Assembly: GCF_014202115.1 (NCBI RefSeq)
Contig: NZ_JACHFW010000015.1
Span: 24,812-88,811 of the forward strand
Reading direction: 5' to 3'
Length of the DNA: 64,000 nucleotides
DNA from: Catenibacillus scindens
Lineage (GTDB): Bacteria > Bacillota > Clostridia > Lachnospirales > Lachnospiraceae
The translations under genes were made by a program, and so were the position numbers. Below the pieces are notes generated by a model that was given only the letters and a program-made list of their open reading frames with translations, was not told the origin of the DNA and made no database searches. Below are positions 54,178 through 63,252 of this stretch, one piece after another; position 1 is the first letter of the stretch, and each line of letters starts with the position of its first letter.

Positions 54178-54730
54178 TCAATGGCCCCAACATCCGGCGA
54201 TCGTCATTGGTTGTCAGGATCAGGCTCTTGCTCTCATAACTGTCAGATATGACACGGAACAGCAGCTGGGAACCATCCTTATCCACAGGTATATATCCCC
54301 ATTCATCCAGTATGAGCAGGTCAAGGCTGCGAAGATCCCACAGAAGGCGCTCCAGTGTCCCGTTTTTCCGAGTTTCTGCAAGCTTCAGCACAAGTTCTGT
54401 TACGGTATAAAACTTCGTCTTGTAACCCAGATTGCAGGCTTTTACACCAGCCGCGATTGCCATGCGGGGGGGAGAGAGAAACTTTACGCAGTGATAACTG
54501 TATCCCTCAAAGGTCTTATAGGTCGGGAATCCGGCCCGCTTGATCAGACGCTTCCGGCGGTTTTCATCCCGGAGAGTCCGTTCCACCTGCAGCAGTTCCA
54601 GAAGAAACTCCAGCTGTTTCTGCGTCCCTTTTTCCTGGCAGATCTCTGAGATCCTGCCCGAAAGGAAGAGCTGCCGGCTTGCTTCAAGGATCTGTGTGCA
54701 GAAATCCTCTTTCATCTTTGGTGTCATCAT
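54134..54730 (-). pseudogene. istB: IS21 helper ATPase IstB, Walker A deleted, 3' end lost
   Basis: Matches IstB from MMTPKMKEDFCTQILEASRQ to SDSYESKSLILTTN, then 23 residues read out of frame into the IS66 fragment. The segment normally holding the P-loop (GPVGTGKTH) is missing: the chain runs TFEGYSYHCVKFLSPPRMAIAAGVK. Walker B (LLILDEWGY) is intact. A 7-G run lies at the junction (54466-54472). Its start overlaps the istA stop (TCATGATG), the usual IS21 coupling. Confidence 0.85.
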
Positions 54731-55747
54731 GAAACAGTGCCTCCTTCCTTCAGGAACATATCATCATATACTGCAAGGGATGGACCGGTCTCCGGCGGTG
54801 TATAAATTCCATATCCGGTGATCCTTGCGGCAAGCACGGAAGCGTCACAGATGTTAATGCTGTCTAATGCTCTCCAGAGTTTTTCATTAGGACAGCCAGC
54901 GTGATACTGTAATCGCTGATATCCGTGCGGTTATCTCCGTAAGCGCGCCGGTGAGTCGTGACAATCTGTTCGCCTTCCGTAAGAATGTCAACGGTATGGG
55001 CACGAATTCCCACCAGCACCTGTTTGTTTGCGTTTTCCGGCCTGGTAGAATAGAAATGCTTTCCATTCATACAGACTTTTCCGTAACCATCCGCTTTCAG
55101 CCATTCATACCGGCAGACATCGAACCGTTTTGGCGGCAGCATCAGGAGGGCTTTCCTGTCTTCTTCAAACAATTCCCGGATAGGGATCTGTTTCTTATAA
55201 TGGAGTTCGGAAGCTTTCTTTTCATGGCGGGCAAGCAGCTTCTGGTTATACTTCTCTATCTCATTGAAATGCGGGACCGGAACAAACAGGTTCGCACGGT
55301 TATAATCAACCTTGCGCTCCACATTCCCTTTTTCCTAGCCGGAATAGGGGTTGCAGAAGCGCCCCCGGAAGTGATAATGGGCTCGGAAACAGAAGAAAAG
55401 TTCGGATTCATGGATCGCATCGCCAATCCGCCGCCCAACACCAGCTGCATTGCTGTAAGGGAACGACACAGTCAGATATTTCTTGCGGCAGAGCTTCCCG
55501 GTCTCATAAAAGTCAGCTTCCCCAAAATCAACTTGTACAGGTCCGGGATCCCAGATCAGTTCCAGGTTTGCTTTCTCAGTCTGGATGGCTTCTCCTGGAT
55601 AACGGATGGTTGCGGTGAGAAGTCATCCTGTGCAAGATACTTGCGTATCGTTTTGGGATCAGCACCTGTTTTTTTAGAAATTTCACTGATCCGGTATCCA
55701 CAATTACTCAAGTCTTTGATATGATTGATTTGGGACATAGTGAGCAT
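54727..55747 (-). pseudogene. istA: IS21 transposase IstA with three internal deletions and a stop
   Basis: Pieces of a normal IstA occur in order: MSQINHIKDLSNCGYRISEI (HTH), then after a gap NLELIWDPGPVQVDFGEADF (first catalytic Asp), PYSNA joined to AGVGRRIGDAIHESE, a TAG stop after FCNPYSG at about 55336, VERKVDYNRANLFVPVPHF to LMKNSGE, and after a third gap NICDASVLAARITGYGIYTP to GGTVS. The second gap removes the second catalytic Asp (the DNA of FDNATG). All pieces are on the minus strand. Confidence 0.85.
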
Positions 55748-55799
55748 CTTCCTTTCCTCCTCTATCTTTGGTGGTTCTTAGATAAAGGATAAATATAAT

Positions 55800-55893
55800 G
55801 TAAAGGGGATTCAATATGTCCCGCTTTATTTAGGGAATTTCCCTTGCTTTTTCAGGGAATTCTGACGCTTTTTTCGGTAAATTTAGTGTATCA
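55800..55893. mobile_element. IS21 terminal region with repeated GGGAATT units
   Basis: Upstream of istA, TTTAGGGAATTTCCC and TTTTTCAGGGAATTCTGACGC repeat a GGGAATT core about 20-25 bp apart. IS21-family ends carry such multiple terminal repeats. The outer edge probably lies near 55885-55895, where the damaged HD-protein reading frame begins. The opposite end of the element is lost. Confidence 0.55.
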
Positions 55894-55896
55894 TAA

Positions 55897-57306
55897 ACAC
55901 ATAATCCATCAACGCCATTAACGGTATCAGACATCCTTTTAAAGAATGGGACTGCCCTTCTGGGGGACTTCTACCCGCTTACCAAAGTGAAAACTGCGTC
56001 TGACAAAAAGAAGCTTTTATCCCAGGGTTATAACCCCGGCTATACGGTTTCGGAATGGCCGTACCCGCTTCCTGCCGACAAAATTTACTACAGCAGGCAT
56101 CTGATCCCATCCACATATTATTATGACCCGGACAACAGGGTCATCCCAATCGCCCTTTAACTGAATATTTATGGCACAAAACGACTTCCTATCATCAAAG
56201 ATCCAAATCAATTCTGCAAATACATTCTGGACTTTGCTGCAAGTCTGCAAAACCCTGATAAGGATAAAATATTCTCATATTTGTTTAATCAGGATGATGG
56301 CATACGCTCAGAACTTCTGGCTGAGTACATACGGAGGAGCGCCCCAAGCCCGGATCTTTATGACCTGTTTCTGAGACTGTACACGATTACCGATTACAGC
56401 GCCGGTGTATATGGTGCAGATCTGCTTCAAAAGCTGGCTTCCGGGAGATCCGATGAGCAGATTGACAGAATGAACTCCGCTCTGGCTGACTATCCGGAAG
56501 AACTCCCCATTTACCGTGGGGAAGCGGAAGGAAGTACGGATTACCGGCAGGCTTTCAGCTGGTCTCTGGATATCAACACAGCCTTCTTCTTTGCCTGCAG
56601 GCATGGAGACCAGAACCACGCCAGGATTATCCGGGCCAGAATCCTTAAAAAGGATGTCATTGCATTTAATCTTGAATGCAAGGAAAAAGAAATCCTCGCA
56701 GTTCCGGGTATCCCCTTTGAAGTGACTGTCGAGCGTCTGATCGGTCCCGATTCTCCTTTGGTCATGCCGCCCCGATATTTAGATGAGTATGTAAAAGGAA
56801 TAGAGCAGATCCGGCGTTTATATAAACGCCACCGAAAAGACATAACCGATCACGGCCAACTCCACAGCGCGCGGGTTTTATTTCTTGCCCTTGCGATCAT
56901 CCAGGCTGGAAAGATAAAGCTGAATCTGACGGAACGAACACAGCTCTTAATCGCCATTGTTTTCCATGACATTGGGCGAAGGAATGACGGTGTGGACGAC
57001 AGCCATGTGAAAGCCAGCCGGGAAGTCTATGAAAATAACGCAAACAGCTCCGCAGCCCCTGCCGTCTGCTTCCTCATTGAATATCATTGTCTCGATGATA
57101 AATTGGCAGAGGAATATCTAAAATCAACCGATACAATCCGGGCCAGGAAACGCACCTGGCTTCTGTATCAGATCCTAAAGGACGCGGATGCCCTTGATCG
57201 TGTGAGGTTCGGGATCTATGATCTGGACGTCAACCAGCTCCGGCTCTCCATCACACACAAACTTGTCCCACTGGCGGTTACCGCTGTAACCGGGATTAAA
57301 ATATGA
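55897..57306 (+). pseudogene. ADP-ribosyltransferase-like and HD domain protein, 5'-truncated with a stop
   Basis: One frame stays open from 55897 to 57306 except for TAA 56158-56160. Residues before it (LLGDFYPLTKVKTAS, YNPGYTVSEWPYPLP) have no start codon and abut the IS21 end. After it come NIYGTKRLPIIKDPNQFCKY, an ART-like block (IYRGEAEG; FSWSLDINTAFFFACR; CKEKEILAVPG, the R-S-E pattern) and a full HD domain (HGQLHSARVL; VFHDIGRRND; DDSHV; LKDADALDRVRFG). The part from TTG 56281 could still be made as a 341-residue protein. Function is unknown. Confidence 0.65.
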
Positions 57307-57331
57307 AGGATGAATAAATCATTTGTATATT

Positions 57332-57392
57332 AGAAATAAAACACCCTCTGCAGAAACTACTACACAGCTTCCGCAGAGGGCGTTCATCTTAT
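57332..57392. terminator. bidirectional terminator
   Basis: CCCTCTGC (57344-57351) and GCAGAGGG (57373-57380) with AT-rich tails on both sides, between the converging HD gene and the Rpn remnant. Confidence 0.7.
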
Positions 57393-58164
57393 TTGACCAG
57401 GCTCATGTTTCCGGACAGCCATTCCTGCACCAGCTTCACACTGACTTTTACGATGTCAGCAATATCGGATGCCGACATACCTTTTTCCGCAAGCGTCAGG
57501 GCTGTTTCTTTTTTAGCTTTCATCTCTCCCGCAGCAAGTCCTTCTGCAATTCCCTGGATCCTGCCACGCTCTTCACCAAGTTTCGCGCCTTCATTATAAA
57601 TTTCATCCATTTCACGGCACATATGATCAACTCCTTCCTGAGTCTCTTTCAATTCGTACACACGTCTCGCCAAAACCTCACTGTGGATATCTTTCGCGTT
57701 CTTACAATGAAAATCCTTCATCAGCCGGCCCAGTTCCGTGTCATCCTGACGGCTGGAATTCACATAAATGATGTATGCTTCGTCTTTAAAGTCTGTTCCG
57801 ACTTCCTCAATCTTTCTCCCTATGTGATAAATGGGAAGACCATATCCCAGCACATCATCCCTGGTGATAAAGATCACATGGGTTTCCGGCAATTCGTCAA
57901 AATCCTGCCCTGCAGATTTTTATAGTCTTTCTGTAGTACCTGATCCAGAACTTTCAAGTCTTTCTTCCCCATAATCACCTGCAGGACGTATTCCGTGCAT
58001 CTGCGCTCTTTAAACACGTTCCGCATAAACACATCGCTCATTATGGTCAGGTTCTTTAAAATTCCCTTGTATTTCTCATAGCGGGCTTCCAATTCATGAT
58101 CCATTATCTCTTGATTCATGCCGGCCATCGCCTCCATCCTGTTTTCGTATTGTTCAGGGGCCAA
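57389..58164 (-). pseudogene. Rpn-family nuclease/transposase remnant, core deleted (copy 2)
   Basis: The N-terminal part (YKGILKNLTIMSDVFMRNVF to VLQKDYKNLQGR) and the C-terminal part (DELPETHVIFITRDDVLGYG to WLSGNMSLVK) are both recognisable but lie in different frames. About 45-50 residues that normally carry the PD-(D/E)XK catalytic Glu and Lys are missing at 57895-57915. The junction GGGCAGGATTTTGAC looks like a deletion between two GGGCAGG(A) repeats (of QGR and of PGQD). A start at 58119 is also possible. Confidence 0.83.
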
Positions 58165-58346
58165 TTCCGACAGGCCTCAATGAACCTTCTTCATCTTACG
58201 GTCAGAAAGAGTATTTCCTGCAATATATCCCCATTTCATCTTACCATTAAAGCCATGGATTTTCAAGGCAGCCGAAAAGCTGTTCACAAATTATTTGCAC
58301 TTCGTTCGTTATCCGTAGGCCCCAGTCATCCAGTAAAAATTCCTGA

Positions 58347-58697
58347 TTATTCCTCCATCAGCTCCATCATCAACCTGGCGCCAACCTTAATCCCTTCGAT
58401 ATACCCCTGCCGCTCATAGGTCGTACACAGGCCGAAAACAATGTTCATATACTCATCCGCTTCTTCATCTGTTTCCACCAGGCTTCGCAGCGTCTCATCC
58501 AGAGGATCCACCTGTTTCCTGAATTCCGGTGTCTCGTCCGAATTGTATTCCGTAAATGCCTGGTAGAGCAGCTCCAGCAATGTGTCCACCTGCCCCTGAT
58601 AATTTGCTGGGTACTCCTTCAGATATTGAACCACGTTCTCTACAATTTCTCTTGAATGTCCACTTCTCGCTCCCCAGATACGTTCCATATGTGCCAT
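58347..58697 (-). CDS. uncharacterised protein, DUF6809-like tail
   Basis: A helical, acidic protein of about 116 residues (MAHMERIWGARSGHSREIVE; TLLELLYQAFTEYNSDETPE; GYIEGIKVGARLMMELMEE). The C-terminal half resembles DUF6809 proteins, common near phage and mobile genes in Lachnospiraceae; this is a weak match from memory. ATG 58697 or GTG 58703 could start it; AGGAAGG fits the GTG slightly better. The open frame continues to 58859 without a ribosome-binding site. Confidence 0.5.
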   Translation of the reverse strand: MAHMERIWGARSGHSREIVENVVQYLKEYPANYQGQVDTLLELLYQAFTEYNSDETPEFRKQVDPLDETLRSLVETDEEADEYMNIVFGLCTTYERQGYIEGIKVGARLMMELMEE

Positions 58698-58855
58698 AGT
58701 CACCACTGTCCTTCCTATATTTATTACCTTTCTCTTGTAGGCTATGGCGATAGTACCTCTGTATTTTGCACATAGCAAGTGGAATACGCATTTTGGCAGC
58801 AGCGGATAACACGGCGCAACGGATAACAATGAAAGAGGAACAGCGATACTGAAGA

Positions 58856-59251
58856 TCAAAGAATCAGCAGCAAAATAAGTATTCCAATCACAATTCCTAA
58901 CACATTTAGACCCACATCAAGCCAGGAGAAATGGCGGCCTTGCACCAGCGGCTTTGTTGCTTCATCGGCCCAGGCCCAGACGATGGTACCTGCTGTCAGA
59001 CATGGGGAATAGCCGCCCAGTTTCAATGTAATAGCAAGCAGAACAGTCAACACTGCATACACCACCACATGGGCCATACGGCGTAGCCTGCCGTTCAGGA
59101 TATTAATGTCGGAATCAAGGAAATCCAAAGCCGACAGCTTCTCCGCCAGTTCCCGGCTGGTCCTTCCAGTGTGTTCCCCGTCCTGGTGGGACAGATACGT
59201 CATAAACAGGAACCAAAGAATTGTAAAACCAAGAAATATATAAAACGCCAA
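58856..59251 (-). CDS. VanZ-family membrane protein (second type)
   Basis: A 131-residue membrane protein. It has FMTYLSHQDGEHTGRTSREL at the N-terminal side and RRMAHVVVYAVLTVLL, then WADEATKPLVQGRHFSWLDV, the conserved VanZ core. TTG 59251 was chosen because AGGAGG lies 9 bp ahead; an in-frame ATG at 59287 has none. It is of a different subfamily from the copy at 52468. Confidence 0.8.
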   Translation of the reverse strand: MAFYIFLGFTILWFLFMTYLSHQDGEHTGRTSRELAEKLSALDFLDSDINILNGRLRRMAHVVVYAVLTVLLAITLKLGGYSPCLTAGTIVWAWADEATKPLVQGRHFSWLDVGLNVLGIVIGILILLLIL

Positions 59252-59363
59252 CGGCTGATACCTCCTAAAATTGTATGCATGAAACATCTTATCACACTAT
59301 CTGGCACATAGCCACAGATAATCTTTTTGAGATTGTATGATTCTTCCGGATAGATGACTTCGC

Positions 59364-60119
59364 CTACTTCCGGTTCCCTTTCAACTTTTTCTCTACTTCC
59401 TCCGGCACTGAGATCATCCCAAAACGCCATAACAGGCTAAAAGTGTAGCTCACGCCCCGTACATCGGCCAACTCTTTGGGGCGGGTAAATATAGCGCCTT
59501 GCTGGTCCATAGCTTTCTCAAACGCCATCCGCACAGAACTCCATGCCAGAAATTTGCTGTTTTCCCGGCGGTCAATAAACAGCTCCTTTGTGTATTCCCC
59601 ATTCCTCCCCTTCTTCAGTGTATAAGAAAAAGGCAAGCCGGAAACGGTATGGAACGGATAATTCTGAAAGGCAACAATGCAGTCCCATAGATGTCCATCT
59701 GTAGGTGCTGCCATTAATGTATCCACAGCTGATTTCCGGGCCTTATATGCCTTAACCCGTTCTGCATTCTGGCTGATCTCAGACATCTTATAGATCACCT
59801 TACTATACGGCAGATATATGTGAAGGGCAGAGTAGCTGAGACCCATAATATGTTGGATCTCCACCATGGTTTTTCCCTGCCGCAAGAGGTCCTGAATCTG
59901 CTTCGTTTCTGGATAGGACAAAACGTTGCCGGTGATCAAGAGCTTTTTGACCTTACCCGGCGGAAGGTCAAGCTCCAGGGCTGTGGCTTTGATTTCTCTC
60001 TTCTCCTGATAAATCTCTGCCGCTGTGTCGATCAATTCCCGCATCAGGGCTTCCGGATCATAATCTTTCTTTGGAGGTCGTCCTCGTTTTAGCGACGTGT
60101 TAGAATTGTTATTTTTCAT
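59364..60119 (-). CDS. putative DNA-binding protein with AT-hook-like tail
   Basis: A 251-residue basic protein. It opens MKNNNSNTSLKRGRPPKKDY, where KRGRPPK is an AT-hook-like motif, then has two probable helix-turn-helix segments (about 45-75, KATALELDLPPGKVKKLLI; about 80-110, TMVEIQHIMGLSYSALHIYL). The C-terminal half (about 140-251) is unrecognised. It sits alone among accessory genes and could be a regulator of mobile or defence functions. Confidence 0.6.
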   Translation of the reverse strand: MKNNNSNTSLKRGRPPKKDYDPEALMRELIDTAAEIYQEKREIKATALELDLPPGKVKKLLITGNVLSYPETKQIQDLLRQGKTMVEIQHIMGLSYSALHIYLPYSKVIYKMSEISQNAERVKAYKARKSAVDTLMAAPTDGHLWDCIVAFQNYPFHTVSGLPFSYTLKKGRNGEYTKELFIDRRENSKFLAWSSVRMAFEKAMDQQGAIFTRPKELADVRGVSYTFSLLWRFGMISVPEEVEKKLKGNRK

Positions 60120-60289
60120 ATCTATCTATTTTATTCCTATATTTTCCATGTCAATCTATTTTATGAGCGATAAAATTAGGCGAAACCTACTCATCATTTC
60201 AATTCCGCCTATTTATCAGCCAGACTGCACACTGTTCATTACAACCTTAACTTCCTGAGTTTTTTAACCCTCAACGCTAATTGCAGTCA

Positions 60290-60835
60290 TCACTTGTCCC
60301 CATCTGGATCATCATAATACCCGAGTTCTATGCGAACGTTTTCCATCATATATCCCAGATCATCTGATACGCCATACCCCAGAGGATCGGCAGTAGATAT
60401 GAGGTTTTCGAATTCTGTTTCGTGGAGGCTGAAGAAATCCGGATGCAGTTTCGCATAATTCAAAAATTTTTCAGCTGAGGATTCAAGGCTGTTGTAAAAT
60501 CTTCCCCCATAGTCACCGTATACTGCACTAAGTTCTGCGGCTTCGGCAGCGAAAGCAAGGTGCATCAGAGCCTTCGTTCCTTCATCTACAGTTCTGCTTA
60601 GGTAGTCGTTCAGCACACCTTTGCATTCACTCAAAGAAAACTGTTCCTTCCAGAAAACCTTTTCTAATCGTTTCTGCAGACTGGCTATCAATTCATCATT
60701 GGATTCCACGCTCCACCAACTGCTTTCGATATCCTTGAAAACTTTAGAAGATTTGAACATTTCAAATAAATGCGCTTCTAATTCATCTCTGGTTAAAGAT
60801 TTAATTACTTTTTTATACTGCGTTAGTGTCATCAT
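60290..60835 (-). CDS. DUF6155 family protein
   Basis: A 181-residue helical protein (MTLTQYKKVIKSLTRDELEA; FKDIESSWWSVESNDE; DYLSRTVDEGTKALMHLAFA; ends YDDPDGDK). The N-terminal motif fits DUF6155, whose function is unknown. ATG 60835 has GGGGAAG ahead. It starts 35 bp after the IS1634 small gene in the same direction and is likely transcribed with it. Confidence 0.75.
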   Translation of the reverse strand: MMTLTQYKKVIKSLTRDELEAHLFEMFKSSKVFKDIESSWWSVESNDELIASLQKRLEKVFWKEQFSLSECKGVLNDYLSRTVDEGTKALMHLAFAAEAAELSAVYGDYGGRFYNSLESSAEKFLNYAKLHPDFFSLHETEFENLISTADPLGYGVSDDLGYMMENVRIELGYYDDPDGDK

Positions 60836-60870
60836 GCTTTTTCTTCCCCTGTCCAATTGTTATGTAACAC

Positions 60871-61095
60871 TCAATCTTCTGACGGCCTATTCCCTTGCAG
60901 GAATTCAATGACTTCTGCAAGGGTTTTCTCGCTTTTTGAGAATGCTTCCAGGAGCTGCTTGTTATCCCGCTCCTTCCGTTTCGTCAGAAGCTTTTCCAAT
61001 TCATCAACTGCCTTATCGTATTTCACTTTTGTTTCGGCCACATTGATCTGAGCTTTCTCTATCTTTTCTTCTAATGTCACAACCCGTCTCGCCAT
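60871..61095 (-). CDS. small coiled-coil protein linked to the IS1634 transposase
   Basis: A 74-residue protein (MARRVVTLEEKIEKAQINVA; KYDKAVDELEKLLTKRKERD) that is almost wholly heptad-rich helix. Genes of this kind often follow IS1634 transposases; the role is unknown. ATG 61095 has GGAGGGCAGG ahead and lies 17 bp past the transposase stop. Confidence 0.7.
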   Translation of the reverse strand: MARRVVTLEEKIEKAQINVAETKVKYDKAVDELEKLLTKRKERDNKQLLEAFSKSEKTLAEVIEFLQGNRPSED

Positions 61096-61112
61096 CTTCC
61101 TGCCCTCCCATA

Positions 61113-62867
61113 TCACAGTGTTTTCATTTGTTCGTTTGCTGCTTTTTCAAACTCCTCAACCTCAATCCTTTCCAGATCTGAACTGATTGCAGCCGCTTGT
61201 TTCTGTACATTAGATGCTGTAAGGCCGAAAGCTTTCAGGATCTCTTTTTGTCTGGCAGTAACTGCATAATCCAAACGGTATTCATTATCAGCACCTTTTA
61301 GCATCTCTATCTTTTCCAGTTCCTTTATGGCTGCAGGCACTGTCATGAAATTTCTCCTGTGTTCCTGTCGGTCCATTTCGTCTTTCAGACAGGTATATAT
61401 CTTACTTCGGATAATCGTGGCTACAAACTCTATAAATATCTTTGTATCCATTGACTCATTAGAGTAAACCCGCTCACTCCGCGCCCCGAGATACGATTTA
61501 TCTCCCAGGAAAAGTTTCTCCGATCCATCCCTGCTCTTATACAGCGTCAGCGCTTCCTCTGCTGTCATCTTATCCGAAGTCACAATCACAAAATAACCAC
61601 AAAGCTGTATCTCCCGGTTGATTATTTCTGTCTTTTCGATTCCGGACATGAACTTCTCATCTTCCAGGCCTTCATGCCAGTACACCAGATCGAAATATTT
61701 AATAAAATCTCCTCTCAGACGAACTGGCAGCCCCATACAGTCTTTTAGTTTCTTTCCCATCTGGTCAATTTTATCTTCAAATTTTTCCCGCTCAGACTGC
61801 CTTTTGCTGTCACTATAATAAATATGGAAATACCTCTCTTTTTCATCATCTGCATATAGTTTCCGCCGAACAGTTGTGCCACTGACTTTGTAGGCGCGGA
61901 TACTGTTTTTCCGATCATCCTCGAAACTTCCTCTTCGCTCCAGTATGATATCGCTGACCAGTTTTTTCATCCCCTTGGCCATGATAACGAAATCATATCC
62001 ATTATCATCCATGAACCGGATATTTTCCTTGCTAAAATATCCCCGGTCCAGAATAAACCCAACCCGTCTGTACCCATATCCCTTCGCTTTGCCAAGCGTA
62101 TACTGAAGCTGGGATATGTCTACAATGCTTCCGGGATAAGACTCGTAGAACAAAGGCTCTCTATTATTCCGGTCATAGGCAATGGAATAATTAAAGATTT
62201 CTTTCCCTTGGTCATCTTTTGGATGGCCAAACTCTACCAGATCGATGTCGCCGGCCTGGCTGTTTTTGTTTGTGGAATCGTAAGAAATATAGATCCTTTC
62301 CCTATGATCTCTCTTCTCGTTCCATTCATTCAAAAACAGAATCCGTTGGTCTGTCGTAGTCCGGCTAAGAAAATCGGACACTTTCGAATCACTGTATATA
62401 CGCATATCCTCTGTCATCAATGGATGGTTGAAAGCATAATCCGGATAATACTGGGCGGCATTTCCTTCGGTAATGATTGTATAGGCAGCCAGATCCAGAA
62501 ACAGCCCCGCATCCTTTCCAACGATTCTTGCAAGCATCAGATCCAATCTGTAGTCAGATATGACCTTCCGAATCACAATATAAGCCCCAATACGAAGGCA
62601 GCCACTTCGGTATCCCTGTTTCTCTTCCGGCAGGATTTCCTGTGGAAATATCTTTAAGAACTTGTCATTCGGCAACATGAGTGCAGGCTGGCCCGGAATC
62701 TGCTTGCCGATACATATCCGTCTCGGTGTGTTATACTTCTTATCTTTCAGATAAATCCGCGCGTATTCATAATAGATATACGTCGTTCCCTTGATTGTCT
62801 TCTTCGTGATTTTCCCGTTTGAATCAGGTATCTTTATCGTACAGTCCAGGTACATATGGCACTCCAT
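61113..62867 (-). CDS. IS1634-family DDE transposase
   Basis: A 584-residue transposase of the IS4-like DDE group, apparently intact. Catalytic Asp lie in YISYDSTNKNSQ and GFILDRGYFS, and the Glu in YKSRDGSEKLFLGDKS. The Y-2-R-3-E-type spacing of this group seems kept. ATG 62867 or ATG 62855 (MYLDCTIKIPD) could start it. The only full-length transposase in the window. Confidence 0.92.
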   Translation of the reverse strand: MECHMYLDCTIKIPDSNGKITKKTIKGTTYIYYEYARIYLKDKKYNTPRRICIGKQIPGQPALMLPNDKFLKIFPQEILPEEKQGYRSGCLRIGAYIVIRKVISDYRLDLMLARIVGKDAGLFLDLAAYTIITEGNAAQYYPDYAFNHPLMTEDMRIYSDSKVSDFLSRTTTDQRILFLNEWNEKRDHRERIYISYDSTNKNSQAGDIDLVEFGHPKDDQGKEIFNYSIAYDRNNREPLFYESYPGSIVDISQLQYTLGKAKGYGYRRVGFILDRGYFSKENIRFMDDNGYDFVIMAKGMKKLVSDIILERRGSFEDDRKNSIRAYKVSGTTVRRKLYADDEKERYFHIYYSDSKRQSEREKFEDKIDQMGKKLKDCMGLPVRLRGDFIKYFDLVYWHEGLEDEKFMSGIEKTEIINREIQLCGYFVIVTSDKMTAEEALTLYKSRDGSEKLFLGDKSYLGARSERVYSNESMDTKIFIEFVATIIRSKIYTCLKDEMDRQEHRRNFMTVPAAIKELEKIEMLKGADNEYRLDYAVTARQKEILKAFGLTASNVQKQAAAISSDLERIEVEEFEKAANEQMKTL

Positions 62868-63252
62868 CCGTTTAATATTTGAGGGTTAATTGCTTCTCTT
62901 GTATTATGCCATATTTTTCCAAAAAATACAAGTGAAAAATGGGATTTTCCTTGATTTTACGGGCTTTTTTCAGCTTCCCCAATGAGTGCCAATTTATTGA
63001 GTGTCAACTTTTTTGGAAGTTCAGAAAAATAAGGCTTTGCGTGACTTTTTATATTCAAAACAGAACTTTAGTGTAACTCGCATGCAAAGTTAGCAATATC
63101 TGTAACTAATAAACTTTGTATGCCTGCAACGGCTCCTCTCCGGCACCTAAAAGAGTGCCGGAGGGGGAAATGCAATACTGGGGAAATTCCCCATGCAACT
63201 TTGAGGAAGTCAATCTGCATTTTTGAGGAAAAAGTGCTTGCAAAAAACACGC
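62868..63252. other. transposase promoter and mobile-element end sequences
   Basis: Besides the transposase promoter, this stretch contains a TCCGGCAC-CTAAAAGA-GTGCCGGA hairpin (about 63140-63163). Near the junction with the nucleotidyltransferase gene it has two copies of TGCA-N3-TTTGAGGAA type (63194-63208 and 63216-63230). No gene other than the open tail of the nucleotidyltransferase was seen. Confidence 0.5.

Larger units (their letters stand above)
60867..63006 (-). mobile_element. IS1634-type insertion sequence
   Basis: Holds an apparently intact transposase and a small coiled-coil gene in one unit. ACACTCAAT at 60867-60875 (plus strand) and its complement ATTGAGTGT at 62996-63004 are possible ends; they are short, so the borders are uncertain. 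A promoter for the transposase lies inside: TTGTAT (62926-62931), 17 bp, CATAAT (62903-62908), minus strand. Confidence 0.6.

Noticed and set aside
54951..55724. Plus-strand open frame of 257 codons
   Set aside because: It is the antisense of the decayed istA gene; istA motifs read clearly on the minus strand.
60264..62889. TTAACCCTCAA inverted repeat as the ends of the IS1634 element
   Set aside because: The right copy lies between the transposase promoter and its start codon, so the promoter would fall outside the element. It is kept only as an alternative.
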